A stretch of 64,000 nt of DNA from positions 29,568,120-29,632,119 of the forward strand of contig CM059568.1 of NCBI GenBank assembly GCA_030386875.1. Direction: 5' to 3'. Each line of letters begins with the position of its first letter. Position 1 is the first letter of the stretch. The position numbers were made by a program, and so were the translations under genes. Of the stretch, positions 10,031 to 24,700 are shown piece by piece. The stretch comes from Morinoia aosen (lineage: Eukaryota > Arthropoda > Malacostraca > Amphipoda > Talitridae). The notes under the pieces were generated by a model, which saw only the letters and a list, made by a program, of their open reading frames with translations, ran no database searches and had not been told where the DNA came from.

Positions 10031-11370
10031 CGAATAATACTGTACATGTGGAGTATTAAGATATTCTCTGTCGTCTTGACCGCTTTCATTTCACAACCAA
10101 TCGTCACTAAACACACGCCGTGGCATTCTCAGGCACCGGATCTCAAGAGCGTTTTCGACATCGACGAGCTACAGTTCATTTTAGTACGACTTCAGTTCAT
10201 ATTGTGGATAGGCCTTATTTTGAGCGATGGCGTGATATGTTGACTTGAATTGGGGAACTCTTGACTCCTTTCTTCATCATTATTTGATCAATTTATTTAT
10301 TCCCACCATCTGCAATATAAGAAATTTTTGCTCTCCTCAATTCACTTCTACAGCTAAATCTAAAGTATTTGCTTTTATGTTGCAGAATATATCAATATAT
10401 ATATATTTATATATGCAACACCAAATTTTTGGCAACTAAGTTTTTGAGCAATTTCTTAGTAATAGGACTTATGTCTCACCCCTTCCCAAAGGATTCATTC
10501 GTCTGTGTTAATTTTGAACGTTACTCCGGCCGTATTTTTCTGGTTTTCCTATTTGGGGATTATTCTCTGAAATAAGAACGAGACCATACATCAATACACT
10601 TATTACATTTTATCGTTGCACTTGTATGCTCAATATAGGCACTTTATCCCGATATTTCTTTAAATACGTATGTCACCGCGAACACACCTGTACTTGTTCA
10701 TGTCTATTAGCATTTTTCTTATATTCATTTTCAATACGGATATATATGAATATGTATGTTAGTGTGTGCGTGAGTATGTATGTGTGCGCATGCAAACATA
10801 AATGTCTACGTATCAGTGTAAACATGCACACGTTTCGCACACATGTATGCGCACATGTACATATATAGGTTTCTATTTCTACTTTTTGCATAAAAAGCAA
10901 AACCTCAAGACACATTACATTTTACTTATAGCTCTGCGATAAGTTAACACTGCACCAAATTTCAGAAATAGACAAATTGATTGCGCTTGCTTAATGATTT
11001 ATAAATCGATCTATCACGACCCCGAAGGGCATTTCTGTGAACAGAAGAAATTAAAAGTATAAACAGACAAATGAAATAAAGCGCTCGTGCAAACATTATC
11101 TCTATATTTGTATGCCGAACAAGCCATGCATTTCATTTTTGAGTGTAAGTTTGTTTACGCATTTCTAGATGTGCGTGCTGTGTTGCGCGATGTTCTTTAC
11201 AAATAATTTCGAGACTATCTTTTTCTCAATACTTGATTGTCATTTACGGTGGTGTTTCAATCTAGTACGGTGTAGCGTTTTTTGTATTTTTCCTACTTCG
11301 ATAATCTTATAAATAATTCGAAAACTACTAAAGAATTCTTCGAGACTCCTAAGTTCTTAGTTGAAATTAT
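10031..11370. other. Gap without a recognised gene; TG-rich simple repeat
   Basis: About 10735-10870 is a degenerate TGTG/TGTA/CACA-type simple repeat that keeps both strands open without coding character. The rest is AT-rich, with no domain seen. Confidence 0.4.
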
Positions 11371-11856
11371 TGTCACGAGACGTCGTCCCTTCACCTCCTT
11401 GTTAACAATTCATTAACAAGAAGATCAGGTTCTCGGAATAGAGGAATGGCACACCTCCAGGCTATATACACAACACAAATTAAATGAATTATCATCGGCA
11501 ATTACAGCACATATACTAAAATAAAGGTACTCACCGGGGATCGCTGACCCACTTACGCAGCGCATTTTCTGGGCGCCCTCCGTTGCATTACGATCGATTG
11601 CTTCTAATATCGTGGGGCATGATACACAGGGTTAATTATGCTTAACATTTATAATTCCCAGCTATACGTGATACAAACATCAATGAGCGCACACACAATG
11701 ATTGGCGTTAGGAACAATTCCAATTAAGTAATGAAAGCAAATAGCATACGTCAAATGACCTACTGCACATAATTACACAGAAATTTGGCTGGCCAGCCTT
11801 TAACCGCAGATTGCTTATGCATCCAAACACAACACAAATAATGCCTACAATGTCTC
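11371..11856. repeat. Dispersed repeat, copy B (related to 9438-10030)
   Basis: Shows the same landmarks in the same order as copy A, starting tgtcacgaga, with a hairpin 'cttgttaacaattcattaacaag' and 'aaggtactcacc'. On the minus strand the latter reads GGTGAGTACC, a strong splice-donor look-alike present in both copies. Confidence 0.5.
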
Positions 11857-14800
11857 AGCGCCCCCAGCAGCCCAGTAGGCGAAGGTCACTTCAACCACAA
11901 AATTCGTCCGCGACTCGCTTCAGTTCAAAGGCCTGTCTTGTGCACTGTTCAGAAAATGTCTAGTGATGACGTCATCTTGCTCATTACGTTTCAGCATGTT
12001 CACACGTCGATTCCCTTCATTCGAGCTGATCAATCCTCAGATGTATGACTGAATTACCGTCCCGCCTGTCAAAGATAAAAATTTAGCTTGTTACTTTTTA
12101 AGCGCATCAGTGTGTGAATGACAATGAATTATCGCAATATTTATCTCAACACTATCTTTACTCTTTCTTTTTTTTTTTTAAATGCATCTCTTACCCTCCC
12201 TTCTAGTGCAGCATCTCCATGTTCCATCAATAACTCCCACGGTGGGTTATGTTTTGATAAATTTCCCCTTTGTGAACGTGGTGACGGGAACACGTAAAAT
12301 TTCTGCAAGTGAAACGAGAATGTGTTACTTTCTGGATTACATTATAGCGTGAAACTTAGTATAATTTTCAATATAGCCACTTTTCTTATTATTGCATTAA
12401 GCACGCTTGTTATTGTGAACACACCCGCGTTTCTTGGTTGCACCTCACGTTACGGTTACGCCGGTCGAACTGTCCATTGTTCCTCCGACGCCTTGAGCCC
12501 TGGCGCATTCTCTTCGAGGGTTGAGAACTCTCACCTTCGGCCTATGAGAATCTTAGGAGCCTCGGAGTGCCCGCCTACCTCTTTTCTAATTGGTAGTGCC
12601 GCCGCTTGCCTTTATTTCTTTCTTAGCATCATTTTTCTTCTCACGCTCAGCTCCTTCGAACCGACCGTTGGTTTGCCGACTCTCTCGGTCTGAGTGTCTC
12701 GATTTATCTTTGACTACAAGGCGACTTTGTTCGCGCTTGGGTAGGCGTTTTTCGACCGTATCGAGTTTCCCAAGGCTCGCTCGCATAACCACAACATAGG
12801 CCCCTCCAGAAACAAGACACACTGTAAACATACATCGTTTGGCTCTCGCACCTTATCACAGCCTCCTAACATTGCTGAGTTGAAAGAAAACATACAGGCG
12901 TAAAAACATACATGTTGAAGCGACATAAAACATTCATGTTGAAGCGACCCCCCTGGCTGCTGGGATTATCTGAGACATTTCAAGACACAACTTTTTACGT
13001 AAGCACAAATTTGTTACATTACACACACTTACAAGAATTTTCATTTTTAGTTCGCAAAATTTGATCGTTCGCAAAATTTGATCATTCTGAACATATTCTC
13101 GACATTATCGAAGTAGGAAAAAGATGTTCCCTTCACGACGCACAATTCACAAATAAAGAAAATTCAGTTCGACACCAGTAAAACGGGGTAAAGGGAACAG
13201 TGAAAAACTCTTTTTCATGAAAAGATCGTATATTCTATATCCATATTTGAAATTACATAAAACGAAACAAGTAATAATTATCATAATAAACATTTATTTG
13301 GTTCGCAAAAAAATAACACTAAGAAATGAAATGAACAGTAAGGTCTCCATCCAATAAAACGCTCCCAGAAGCCGAGCTTTTCAAACATACAGTCGAAATC
13401 TGTAACACCATATCATTTAAACGTATCATAGAAAAGAGTCAGAAAAAAATGTAATCGGTAATCCTTCAAAGAGATATTAAAAATAAATCGGAGACTTCTT
13501 CACTGTACAGCAAGTGTTCATCGGTTACAGTAAAATTGACCGAGTTCAACACCATGAATCAAAACACAAATGAAGACTGTTAAAAGTCACTTCATCTACT
13601 CAAAAATGAATAAATCAATGAATGAAATCAGTACAGTAATGCCGAAATTTATTCACAAGATTGAGATCATAACAAAAAATTGAAGGAAGAAGACAATAAA
13701 TATAACAATTTACGATCAGAAATGGGCAATTTGTGATCAGAAGAGCGTCAGCACGATGATAGGTTTATAAGTCCGTGTCGTCTGGAATGTACCGGGCATC
13801 TTCAGGGTAAATAAGAGCCAAAATACATTGAAGAGAACATTCTAGCCTCGCTCGCAATGTGCACCAATCGTAAAGTTTCATATGATACAAAAAGTATTGA
13901 AAGAGCAATCAAATCGTCAACGTTATCTGCCACCAATGTTAAAATTTACTCGCCCATTTCTGCTGAGTAAACGCAAGTAGACAACACTGTAGCTAACATA
14001 AAAAAATGAGACTGCACACGAGGTATGTTTATGTTAGCTAGACGTGCTACTTAGGAAGGCAAAATATAATCTATAATACAATGGAAACATCGTAAAAATT
14101 GACTACTGTAGGCCTCATCATTACTTTCGACTGAATAATACTTCACCTAACAGAGGAAAGAAATCTACTCCGGGCTCTCATGAACAGTGGATCTGAAAAA
14201 TACGGAACTTATCTTCAGAAGAAGAGAAGCCAGATCATGTACGTGGGTGGAGGAATGACCCCGGCCTCGAGCTTCGCGAACTCATTGGCAGTAACTCATT
14301 CAAAGGATAACAAAATACTCTTTTAAGAAGAAAAAGGCGACAAAGCAATACCGCAAACTTGACCTTCATCTCTACCAGGCTTACACGCTATACACTTTGG
14401 GATCCGGACTATAAGCAAGACATCTTTGGTGTTGAAAATCTATGTACATACTACACATTTAAAAACACTGACAATCATCTCCTAAGAAAAGAGACCAGTT
14501 TTACATTTTTTTCATTGAAAACATTAATTATACTCCTCTTTACGTGAAAAATAGTCTTAGATAAAAAACTCGACCTTAGAGCTTTGCTTAAAGTAAAGTA
14601 TTGAGGTAAGAGCACATTGCAAATACTTCTAGAATACTCCAGCGAAAAACACAAGGATTTGACAGATGCAAAATAATTTTCAGGCAATGAGGGACAGTCA
14701 GCTTGAGCTGAGAATTACGGCAGTATTATGGTCTATACCTACACGTAGTCTGGTGAAGCAAGAAAGATGGGCACGCACTGCCACGTACAAAATATATCAG

Positions 14801-15562
14801 TGCGATAAAATGTGACTACCAACCAGCAAAAAGAAGTCAAAAGAGCTGGACACTCCCACGGCCACCCAATGATCTAAACGATCTCATGAAATTTTCCTAC
14901 TTTTCCCTAAAATTATTCACTATCATTCATTCATTTGCATAATACAACTTTAAACACGTTATTTGAAAAATATAATTCATCCGCAAATCATAAGCATTTG
15001 AAGAATAAGAAATACATCAGATGAATCTACCATACGCTTGCAGATTTGATGTGCGTTAAGTCTATATGTGCATTTAATTTCCTACGCACGACGGGGTTTT
15101 ACGCCGGATTTTTTTTAGTTTTGATAACATTGTGATATATAGACACAGGTTACTGAAATGATCATTCAATCAATGGCGAATGCTTCCTCCGTCCAGTGCC
15201 AAGAGTGATTTCGACATATTGTAGGAGTTTATCAGCGAAAACACTGGTCGACCAAAACCGCTTCAAACATATTTCAGAGCATCAGCCGCTAGCCACGATT
15301 TGATCAATTGTGATCAATTTGATGGGAACTTGCGAAGTTGAAGTGCCTGAATGGTCTTAAAAAACTGCAAGTGCGTGCTATTAGCTAATGCTAAAAGGAA
15401 AACGCCAACTTAAAACAAGAAGAGCAAGAAATATGTACCAGCCATCAATAGAAAAAATCGCGGTTTCATTAAAAAAAGAATACAGACAGCATTCGATAGA
15501 CCTAAAATAAAATATGATGAAAACTTAAAGCGAAGAGCACAACTGAGGACGGCCGACTGCAC
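11857..15562. other. 3' flank and probable 3' UTR of the RasGAP gene
   Basis: No convincing protein was seen. The part nearest 15562 should be the 3' UTR of the minus-strand RasGAP gene. Minus-strand AATAAA-like signals occur (for example AAATAAATG around 13290), but I cannot say which is used. A GC-rich patch around 12430-12800 (with opposite-strand ORFs of about 70-120 codons) is unlike its AT-rich surroundings, and I recognise nothing in it. Confidence 0.4.
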
Positions 15563-15734
15563 TCAACAAGAACTTCCATTGTAGTCACTGGAGTGAGGGG
15601 ATGGATCGCTGTACTTGCTGCCGTCAGCAGAGCTGCTCCCGCCTCCTCTCCTGATGCTCAGGCCCGCAGCAGCAGATGCTTCCATGAATGCTGCAGCTGT
15701 TTGCGGGTCCAGAGCTTCGAAATCAACCATTTGC
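15563..15734 (-). CDS. raskol: RasGAP terminal coding exon
   Basis: Acceptor tgtgcag at 15737-15735. The first base completes the Leu codon split with the previous exon (QR-L-QMVDFEALD). It encodes 56 further residues, Ala-rich then Gly/Ser-rich, ending SSDYNGSSC and TGA at 15565-15563. The ending resembles the FRNSSNC-type C-terminus of vertebrate members (an ending in NxSSC/NC), which supports this as the true end. Confidence 0.85.
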
Positions 15735-18700
15735 CTGCACAACACATACAACATCTCTCAAGTATTGTTCGCACAACATATATTTGAATAATTTCGACTG
15801 TTTGTTGCTCAATTTTTAGAGACTAAACTCGAGTTACGATGATTTAGTTAGCACTTTTTATCGTCTCTATTAACTAATCACGACAAAAGACACAAATAGA
15901 GACATGATCACGTGAAAATTGTCCGATCCTCAAACGGTGAGACTCGGGCGATCTCGAATCTCGAGTGAAGTACATTTACTCTGTTTTAAAACGATGGCTT
16001 AAAAGTAAGAAAGAAGAATTCCATTTAAATGGTTCCTAAAGGAAAATCTGGGTACTATGCTCATCCAACCAAGTTTCTCATAGGTTTTGTAAGTATTATC
16101 ATAAGTGTGTGATTCAAGCTAGAAATAAAACAAATATTATGATTTCATCACTAATCCTTCGCTAATAAACAGCAACCACGATGTAATCAAGCGACGACTT
16201 CGATCACTTAAATCGCTTATTCAGCCTCACGTAGCAATAATTGGTCTCCACATGAAGTCATCCAAGTTAATTCAGGTCGCTAGAGACTGGACACACGAGC
16301 TTGCTGGCGTTAGGCCATAAAAAACAATTCGGCAATATGCGTCGTGATGAGATAAAAGAAAGACAGCAACCCGCAGCTAAGGCTTTGGCAAAGTATGAAT
16401 ATGTATAAAGTAAAGAAGTAACTTCGAGGCTAAACACTTACAAGCGTTGACTGAGGTCGTTGTAAGCCTGTAGCAAGCGGTTGTTTGAGACATCCAAAGT
16501 CGAGATCTGCTCCTTTTGTGCGGCGATGACGGCATCTTTTTTAGCTTGGTCTTCGAGGAGCCTGAAAAATTGACGCGTTTAGTTCTACATCCTCCTGGTA
16601 CTCGCAGATCATCAAGAATCAACATTATAGCCAAAATTGTAGCTTAGTATTATACTAGATATCTTAAATGTTGATTTTTTGCAAAATATAATTTCTACCC
16701 TCAATCATCATCTTTTAAGTTTTAATCATCATCTCAATGTCTTTTTGAAAAATGGATTCACACAATAATACAGGAAAAGAATGCAAGAAACTTTCAAAAA
16801 TGAAAAAGCTCTTCATAACCCCACAAGGCAGCTTCAAGTTTCCCAACGTCTGACTAGAGTTTTATCTTGTACTTGCAATCTGCTCTAATGCATCTGGCTC
16901 AGTGATCAAGAGAATAGAATGTTTGGGCAAATACATATATATGAACATATGGTGCTCCCGCACTTAAAAGTGAGCAGGTATTACAATTCCCACACTGTTC
17001 AACCACAAACAAGAACTGACTTATAATTATGCCCATTATGGACCCTAGAAATATACGGGATTGATAGACGGAAGGCTAAGCTCGCAGTAACGGCGAGAAC
17101 TGTTACTCTCACCATGTCTCAAAGAAGATGCGCCTACTGGATTAGATCTCTAACCGCAGCATCATGGGCGTCCGCAAACGCTTACTTACTGTCGAACAAG
17201 CTCTTCGGTGGGCTCGGCATGGGCAAGGTGCGTCACAGGTGGTTCATGGACTTCATCGAAATGGTCTCTCAGCATGCCGACACAGCGATCCTCGCTCGTA
17301 GATCGAAACGGCGCGGAAGATAAAGATATTCGACCGTCCGCAGGGCGTCCGGCTACAGGCTGCATGGAGGCAGAGGACGGAGGCAAGTTGGACGCGTTAC
17401 AAGATAACGATGAGGCAGTGTTCACCGGATCAGGAGAATCTTTTTGGTCTTGCTGCTCCTTTACTTCGTTCTCCAAATTTTCCAGCATTTTTTTCATGCT
17501 CATGATATCGTTCTCGTACTGTAAATAAAGATCAAAAGATTTGAGGGGCCAGAACAAGAATAATCCCTATATGTTTCTACGTACATTGCAGACGCTAAGA
17601 AAATTTATTCCAAAGCTAAATGATAATAAAAAATTCATTCATTCCGAGAACCAAAAGAAGACATCGCCCAAAAGTGAAGGAAATAAAAGAACTCGTAGAA
17701 GAAAATTTGTTGAGATAGTGGTAAAACAGCTATGCAAAATTGGTGCAACACAATTTTATTTCCTTATCAGGGACTTGCGTCCAAGATTTTCTCCCCATCT
17801 GAGAAAAAAACAGCCAAAATTAAATTAATATAAGTTTATAGCTATCTACATGTACACCGAACAGATTTTAAAATTGAACTCACGTCTTCAAGAGTCTTGT
17901 TGTCAGAGCTTCTCTTGACGCTGACTCTATTGAGAGGAGCAGGCACCGTCCCGCCGTGCCTGCTGCGATGTTGCGAAGAGCCCGAGCCGATAGGCGGTCT
18001 CTCATCACCAGAGGTGTCGTCGCTAGTGCTGTCGTAATTGTTGGTTGTCTTGAAGCGTTGTCGGGTTGAACCCAATTCCGCTGACTGGCGTCGAGCGCTC
18101 TTGTGAGCAGGTCGTCTTGGCTGAGAGTAAGACGATGTTGACAGAAGGTCTGAGGTAGAATGATGGTGATCCAAAGGAGGGTTTTTGGTCTTCTCTGTTT
18201 TAGATAAATTATTTATAGACGAATGAAGGTTAGTTGTTGCCGACTGCGGCTGATGCCATGCAGGAGTGGGCAAACATCGGGGATTTGTTCTGGGAGCAGA
18301 AGATTTATAACTATTATGTGCGTGTATTCTGTGGGCCGGTTGGGTGTGGGACGCCACATACCCATTCGAACTCGGGTTATAATTGAGCCTTGAGTTAATC
18401 TCGAAGGTGGACTGGGGAGGCGTGGAGGTTGTGGAGACCAAGGATGAAGTGTCGTCGCTGCCCGACAGCGTGACTCTGTTACAAACGAGGTCCTCGACAC
18501 TTTGAGCAGAACTGAGGGAAGAGTTACACTGGTTACCATTAAAACCCGTGCGAGCGGAGGTTGGGGACGATGAATAACTTGCGGCATGGCTTGACTGGCT
18601 GTGGCTAAGGGGATACGCTCGCCCGCTGTGCGGCAGTACAGAGCCATTAACAAGGAAATGATGGTGCAAGTTCTGTTTTGGATGGATCTTGTTGTTACTC

Positions 18701-21700
18701 CGAGGGGAACTGGTAGCTAACGATTCCATTTGATATGTTGGATTGTTGAACGCTAATGCAACTTGTGCTGTAGGTTGTTTAACTTGTGTTATTTGCGGCA
18801 TTTGGGCGACAGATATGGGCTCATTCAGGTAGCGATTGCTTATATGATTGGACGTGGAGGACTTATGCTGAATGTGGTTGCCGTTCGTACGGTTATTATT
18901 GTTAGGACTACCATTGAAAGCACTGTTACTGTTATTATTAGCAACGTCAGTGATAGTAGGATCAACAGGGCTTGAAGACTGACTGTAAGCAAAGCTTTGG
19001 TAGCCAGAAGAGACTACGTTTGAGAGTTGTGAAATTGACGTTTGAGAGCCCTTCATGTTAGTGTCTGATTGTTCACAGTCTTGACTAGAATTTAAAGAGT
19101 CATTCGCATGTAATGGGTTCATTTGTTGCTGCTGGTTTTGATTACAATTACTCATTTGAGAAAACGAAGAGTTATACACAGATCCGTTCATTCCATTGTT
19201 AGTGCTGTTGAACAGGGCCGTGTGATTATGGAAGTGCCGGTGATGATTGCGATGACCTTGCTGGAACGGAGCAGTACTGGGCGAGTCAGGTGGAATGTGA
19301 CTCTGACTATAACTATGACCAATGGCCTGTCCTCCTTTAGGCATTGTGTTATCATTGTCGGAATTTAAAGCAGAATAGTGGACATAATCATCATCAGTGT
19401 GGAGATCCATGGCAGGAGTTCGACCTGAGCCCACAAGGTACGAGCTGCGAGGGAGAGTAGATGAGCGAGACGTGGCTGGGATCTCCTTTTGCGAACTGAA
19501 GTTTGATTTGGGTGAGAGCACTTCGTTTCGACGGCCAGGTCGGTCAGTAAGGTCAGTATTCTGGGGCTTGGCGTCACGTTCCAGCCCATCCACGTGACAT
19601 GAGCTTGCTGAGTGCTTGGTGCTAAAAGACCCTGAAGTTGGATCATTGTACCTGAACACATTGTCTTTGATTCCATGAAGGTTGAGTCTGTCATCTCTCT
19701 TCTGATGGTCGACTAGAGTGGCGGTTGTAGAATTGGAAGCACTTCCAGACCCCTCGTGAGACGCCAGTGTCTGAACCAGATCATTGTTAGGGTTATCCTT
19801 GGAGCGATCGAGGTCGTCTATTAGCCTCTTGAGAGTGTCCCTGTGGCGGATTTCATCGTCCGTTTCGGGTTTCAGGTTGGGCAAGCATTCCGCAAGTAGC
19901 GTTTGCAAGACAGACAGCTGTATTCCTGGGTCGATATTTCCGCCGTATCCATGAACTCTGACATCGGAGGCGCGCTCCGACGATATTTTCCTCAAGAACT
20001 CTTTCATTTCAGATTGTTCCTTCTCAATGAAGTCGTTCATGAACTCCATGAATTCTTCCTTCCCTTGGAATTTGGTGAAGTTGGCGAGAGTTTGGAGGGT
20101 TTTCGCAACAAGCGTCAAGTTTCTCGTAACTTTTTCATTAGGAAGCTCATGGGTCAATCGGAAAAGTATGGGATTCAGGATAGCAGGGCACAGAAATCTC
20201 AAGAAAATGGACGCCGAGATAAGTTTGTCCCCAAGAGATTCTTTAGACAACTTTGTAAGTCCACATCTGAAAAGCCTGAAACATTCGCGTAGCTCCAGTG
20301 GAAAATAAAGAGGACTTTGAATAATGCGATTCCAAGTCATCTTCACGTGAGAGATGAGATTCTTGCGGTTCTTGGGAATCAAAGCTTCGTTGCTCACCTT
20401 CTTTGGGTCCACCTGATGGAACAGAAAGGCTCAATTATACCTTTGTACATTTACTACAAAAATAGAGTGAGCTCACACTACAAAAAATTGAAGATATGTA
20501 GTGAACAATAATCACGAATAATTAGCAAGGAGAGAAAAAATAAATGAACTGTATTTCACAATAAAGTTAATCATGTAAACCCAAATTAGCAACTCAATGG
20601 TAAACGCTTCTTAGAGCACATCAATTCTTTCAACGAAAAAGTTGAATTTGAAAATCAGCTAGTTTTCAATCAGCTATACAATTCAAAAAGAACGCTTGAA
20701 TATGATGCTGTGTTCTACAAGAACACCATAATAAGTATCTTATCTTTACGATAAGATACTTATGCTCACTGTTAATAAGAACATCAGGTGAGGTAATTAT
20801 AAGTCAAAACTTTCAAAACGCGAAGTAAGTCGCCCATAGCAAACTCGAAAAACAGAGACGTTATTCTTAGGGATTTAAGATAATTATCACGAATTCATTG
20901 TACCAAAAATTTTATGCTTACATCAGTTCAACTGGAGCGTTCACAAATCTAATTAAAAAATTTATTTATTGTCCTCAAGCATTCCAAAGTTAGGCTTTAG
21001 GTAAATAATAGTAAGCATTCAATATAAAAACTGTGCTCTTCTCATAAATATTAAGACACTGGCGCAAAATGAAGCAAGTCAAGCGTCTGTAAGAGTATAA
21101 ATGACGAATCCAAGCAATCTTTGACAGAATTTTTCAAAACTCAAAAGTCTCTCGAGAAGCGCAAATAATAACTTAAGCAGGTATCTGCGCCTCACCTCAC
21201 AATCATGTTGAGACATGATGATTTTGGTGATGGCTGGCTCGAGTGTCTCTCGCAGGTAGTTCTCCCCCACGAGCTTCATGAACGCCTCCATGGCCTTCGT
21301 GCCTACGCTGTTGCCGCGGAATATCAGGTGCGAGTCGTCTGAGCGAAGCACAGATAGGTCAAAAAACATTCTTATTCATGAGAATGATGTATATCTGGTG
21401 AACGAATTCAATGTCTGACAAGGATCAGTTGAACCCAAATCGAGGTTATGACTTACAATCTACAAGACAAGCGAGGCACAAGCTTCAATGAGCAAGGCAG
21501 TGCATTCAAAGCAACATTCATACGTTAAAAAAGTGAGTTCAGATAAAATATGCAAAAGGTATAGTAGAATGCTGATAGTATATAATTGAGCACAAAATAC
21601 TAACCGTTAATTTACAAGCAATTTTCGGTTCAAATTTAGGTCTGTGGACGGCGGTGACACAACGTAATTAAAAGCGTTAATCGACTTATCAAAAATAAAG

Positions 21701-24700
21701 CAAATTCAGCTGAAGGAAGTTCATTCTTTTACTGTTTACTCATTTTTATACACATACATAAGACAACCCGTATTCAAGAGAGGTGTTTGAAGTGAAGTGT
21801 TCTGGTCTGGTCTCACGTTTGTTTTGGTATCAATAGTCAGCACGGACTAAATAATACTGAAGGAAGTTAAGATAAATCTGAAATGGAATGCTATTTAAAT
21901 TTAAAGAACGAGGAGAACCTCTTTAGTTTTCACTGGAATATGATTAGCTTTTACAAATGGGGATATAGTGGTTTGAAAAGTATTGATTTGAAACGTACCG
22001 AAACTTTAGCATGAAAACGACAACCATACATTGAAACACACTTCGACTAGCTGCGCAAAAAACAAATCAAGATTTTAAAATAGCTTTGACATTCTCCGGA
22101 CCTAAATTTAACAGAAAACGTCCAGAAACAGCTGGAAATTTAAGTTGGCAAAAGACAATCATTTGATTCAGATGTGCTAGAAAAAATCTACTTCAAAGAA
22201 AAGCGAAAAAATCTCTGAGTAGCACAAGGCCCTCACCTCTTCCTTAATAAAAATCGACTGGCGATAGCCGGAGCTTATAAGGGCTATACGACCTACAGTT
22301 AAAAAATACGTATTTTATGTCTCGAATATATTTTGACCACCCTTTGTTTTGATTTTCGTAACTAAATGCAAGATCAACAATGAAATTTGACTACTCTATA
22401 CTTCCTATTGTGTTTAATTTTGTCCTCTCTTCACTAAGAGTTTCCAATTTAAAAAATGCATGGGGATGTATTTCACCACGAAAAATGCAATTTTTCAGAA
22501 TGTTAAGAGTACTGCTTTTGACAAACTGTAACGCACGAACAAATAGTTCCTAAATTTTCTTGAGTACAATAAGAAATTAGTTATGCAATTATTTTTTTGT
22601 TGTTGTTTGTATATCGGAGGACATTTGCTGGTATTACTGAAATATTTGAAGGAAACGCTTCACCTCAGAGAGAAATACTGTAGCTAATCAAATTCAAAAG
22701 CAGGAGTTCACCCTGACAAACAATGACTGATACAACAGAAGTAGAGAATGGTATGACTAATCTACGGCTGTCGACAAGACGAAGAAAGTTTGCCATGAAC
22801 TCATGATTTAACATCCTTTATGGAAGACAGACTTACCGTTTTTGGCTATCTCTTCGAGGACGATGTCTGAGATGAGAGTGGTTGCGAGCTGACTATGCTG
22901 GGTGAGATGCACGAGCGTAGTCGCCACGTCTGCCTTGGTGGTCACGCTCACCACGGGCTCCAGCAGCGAGCAGATGCCGGAGTAGTTCGTGAGCAGAAAC
23001 TGCGCCACGACACAACATTATGAGCTACAACCAGTACCAAGAGAAAAGAAGTAGTTGGCGCCGTTCAGCAAAATATAAAATGACTGGACCGTGTTGTGGT
23101 TACCTAAAACCACTTACATGGCTACCTAAGAACAACAGAAACGCCTTGAGGAAGACATGAGTCTGGCCCACGTCTTCCCAATCTGCCTCGAAAAAGATCC
23201 TACATTGACTCATGAAAGATGTGTTCTCATCTCGTCTCAAAAGACTAAGCATCTCTACAATCTGCTCTATAATAACTCTTCACATGATCTTTCGCGTCAT
23301 GAATATCTAATAATATCTAATACGAAGTACGCCGGCTCCCCAACTCTCGTTCATCGCATGAATATCGACGTCGACTGAACGTTTACCTTTATCCTCGATC
23401 TGCTCACTTCTACCCCTCTTCTCTATCCACCTCCTACGAGGGTGACCACGTCGCTTGGTAGAATCTACTTCGTTGCTTTCGCCTTATTCATTATGTATAA
23501 TTTTATTCATTTCATACAGATTAAAAAATAGGAATAAATACGCTGTTCCAAACTTAGAACAAAACAATCAACGAAAACATTGCGTATTTTTTAGACTTTT
23601 CAGCAAAGCATTCTAACTCTGTTTTGGTTTACTTCTAGTTTTAAAGACTTATAAATAATTTTTAGCAAAAATTAGAATCGAAGACACCAAAAAATAGCGA
23701 CTCCAACCACGACTCTTCCACATCCGAATGAACGACTCCGACTCCGACTCCACCACATTCGGAAAAGCGACTCCGACTCCGACTCCATCACACTTCAGAG
23801 TAGCGACTCCGACTCCGACTCCACCACACTTCAGAGAAGCGACTCCGACTCCGACTCCACCCTAAAACATCCGACTCCGGCGACTCCGACTCCCAACTCC
23901 GACTCCGCAACCCTGGATTAAATGCAGCATTTAATTCCCCGTGAACCAAACAGGATTACGGATACCAGTTGACTTTTGAAAACAGTTCACAAATCACGTG
24001 CGGAAGGATTGGCTTAGAGTTGGATGATTATCCCCGAGCTAAAGCATTCAGTGAGGAAGGAGGCGCAAACGTACAAGAAAGAATCGCCTTGCGGCAATAC
24101 TTTCATGCTGTGGGGCGATTCCACACCGTTTTCGATGTATATTTGCATCAGTGAAACTGCGCGTTTTTGGTTCTAGCATTACTGAATTGTGTAACTCCTT
24201 ATAAAAGTTTTGAAAATGAGACCACTAATCTCGCCTCATTTAAACTTGACTGAAAATACACTTAATGATACAATAGGACTCTCTCCTTCATATTAGTGAC
24301 TGAATTATATTATATTATAATTCAGTTTCAGCCTCCCTAACCACAATAAAGATGTACAAAGAGAGGAAGGATGAAGGCACCATTTAATATGAAGTTTAAG
24401 GGACCATGGAATCCTTGCACACTATTTGCACAGGATAGGGTGTCTTCTCACACAAGATTATCTTCATATAGCAACAGATAGTTGAGAAAGTCATATAGCA
24501 ACAGATAGTTGAGAAAGAAGGTTATGAAACAAGAAAGAGGTTGAAGAAGATAGTCGGAGGTGCTGAAAACAGGACAGCAGTGAACCGAAAAAAGAGGATC
24601 CTTTACAAAACATTTCATTCCAACAAAAAGTAGGCCTATTCAACTCGCAGCTCAGGAGACCTCACATTTCCCCTTGACAAAGGGTGTATATCCCTACGCA

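Noticed and set aside
10626-10915. Two overlapping 80-codon ORFs on opposite strands
   Set aside because: They arise from a degenerate TG/CA simple repeat (VCVSMYVCACKHK-type text), not from a gene.
12322-12926. ORFs in the GC-rich block near 12.6 kb
   Set aside because: Three frames on both strands are open, with unrelated texts and no domain; composition alone explains it.
17104-17189. Possible extension of the 17190-17518 exon to a second gtgaga site
   Set aside because: A stop codon follows immediately in frame, and the donor at 17189 joins in perfect phase to the conserved coiled-coil exon at 16561.
17842-17883. Open frame continuing past the large RasGAP exon
   Set aside because: The conserved protein continues from KTLED into YENDI of the next exon; the donor gtgagt sits exactly there, and the read-through text (VSSILKSVRCTCR) has no family match.
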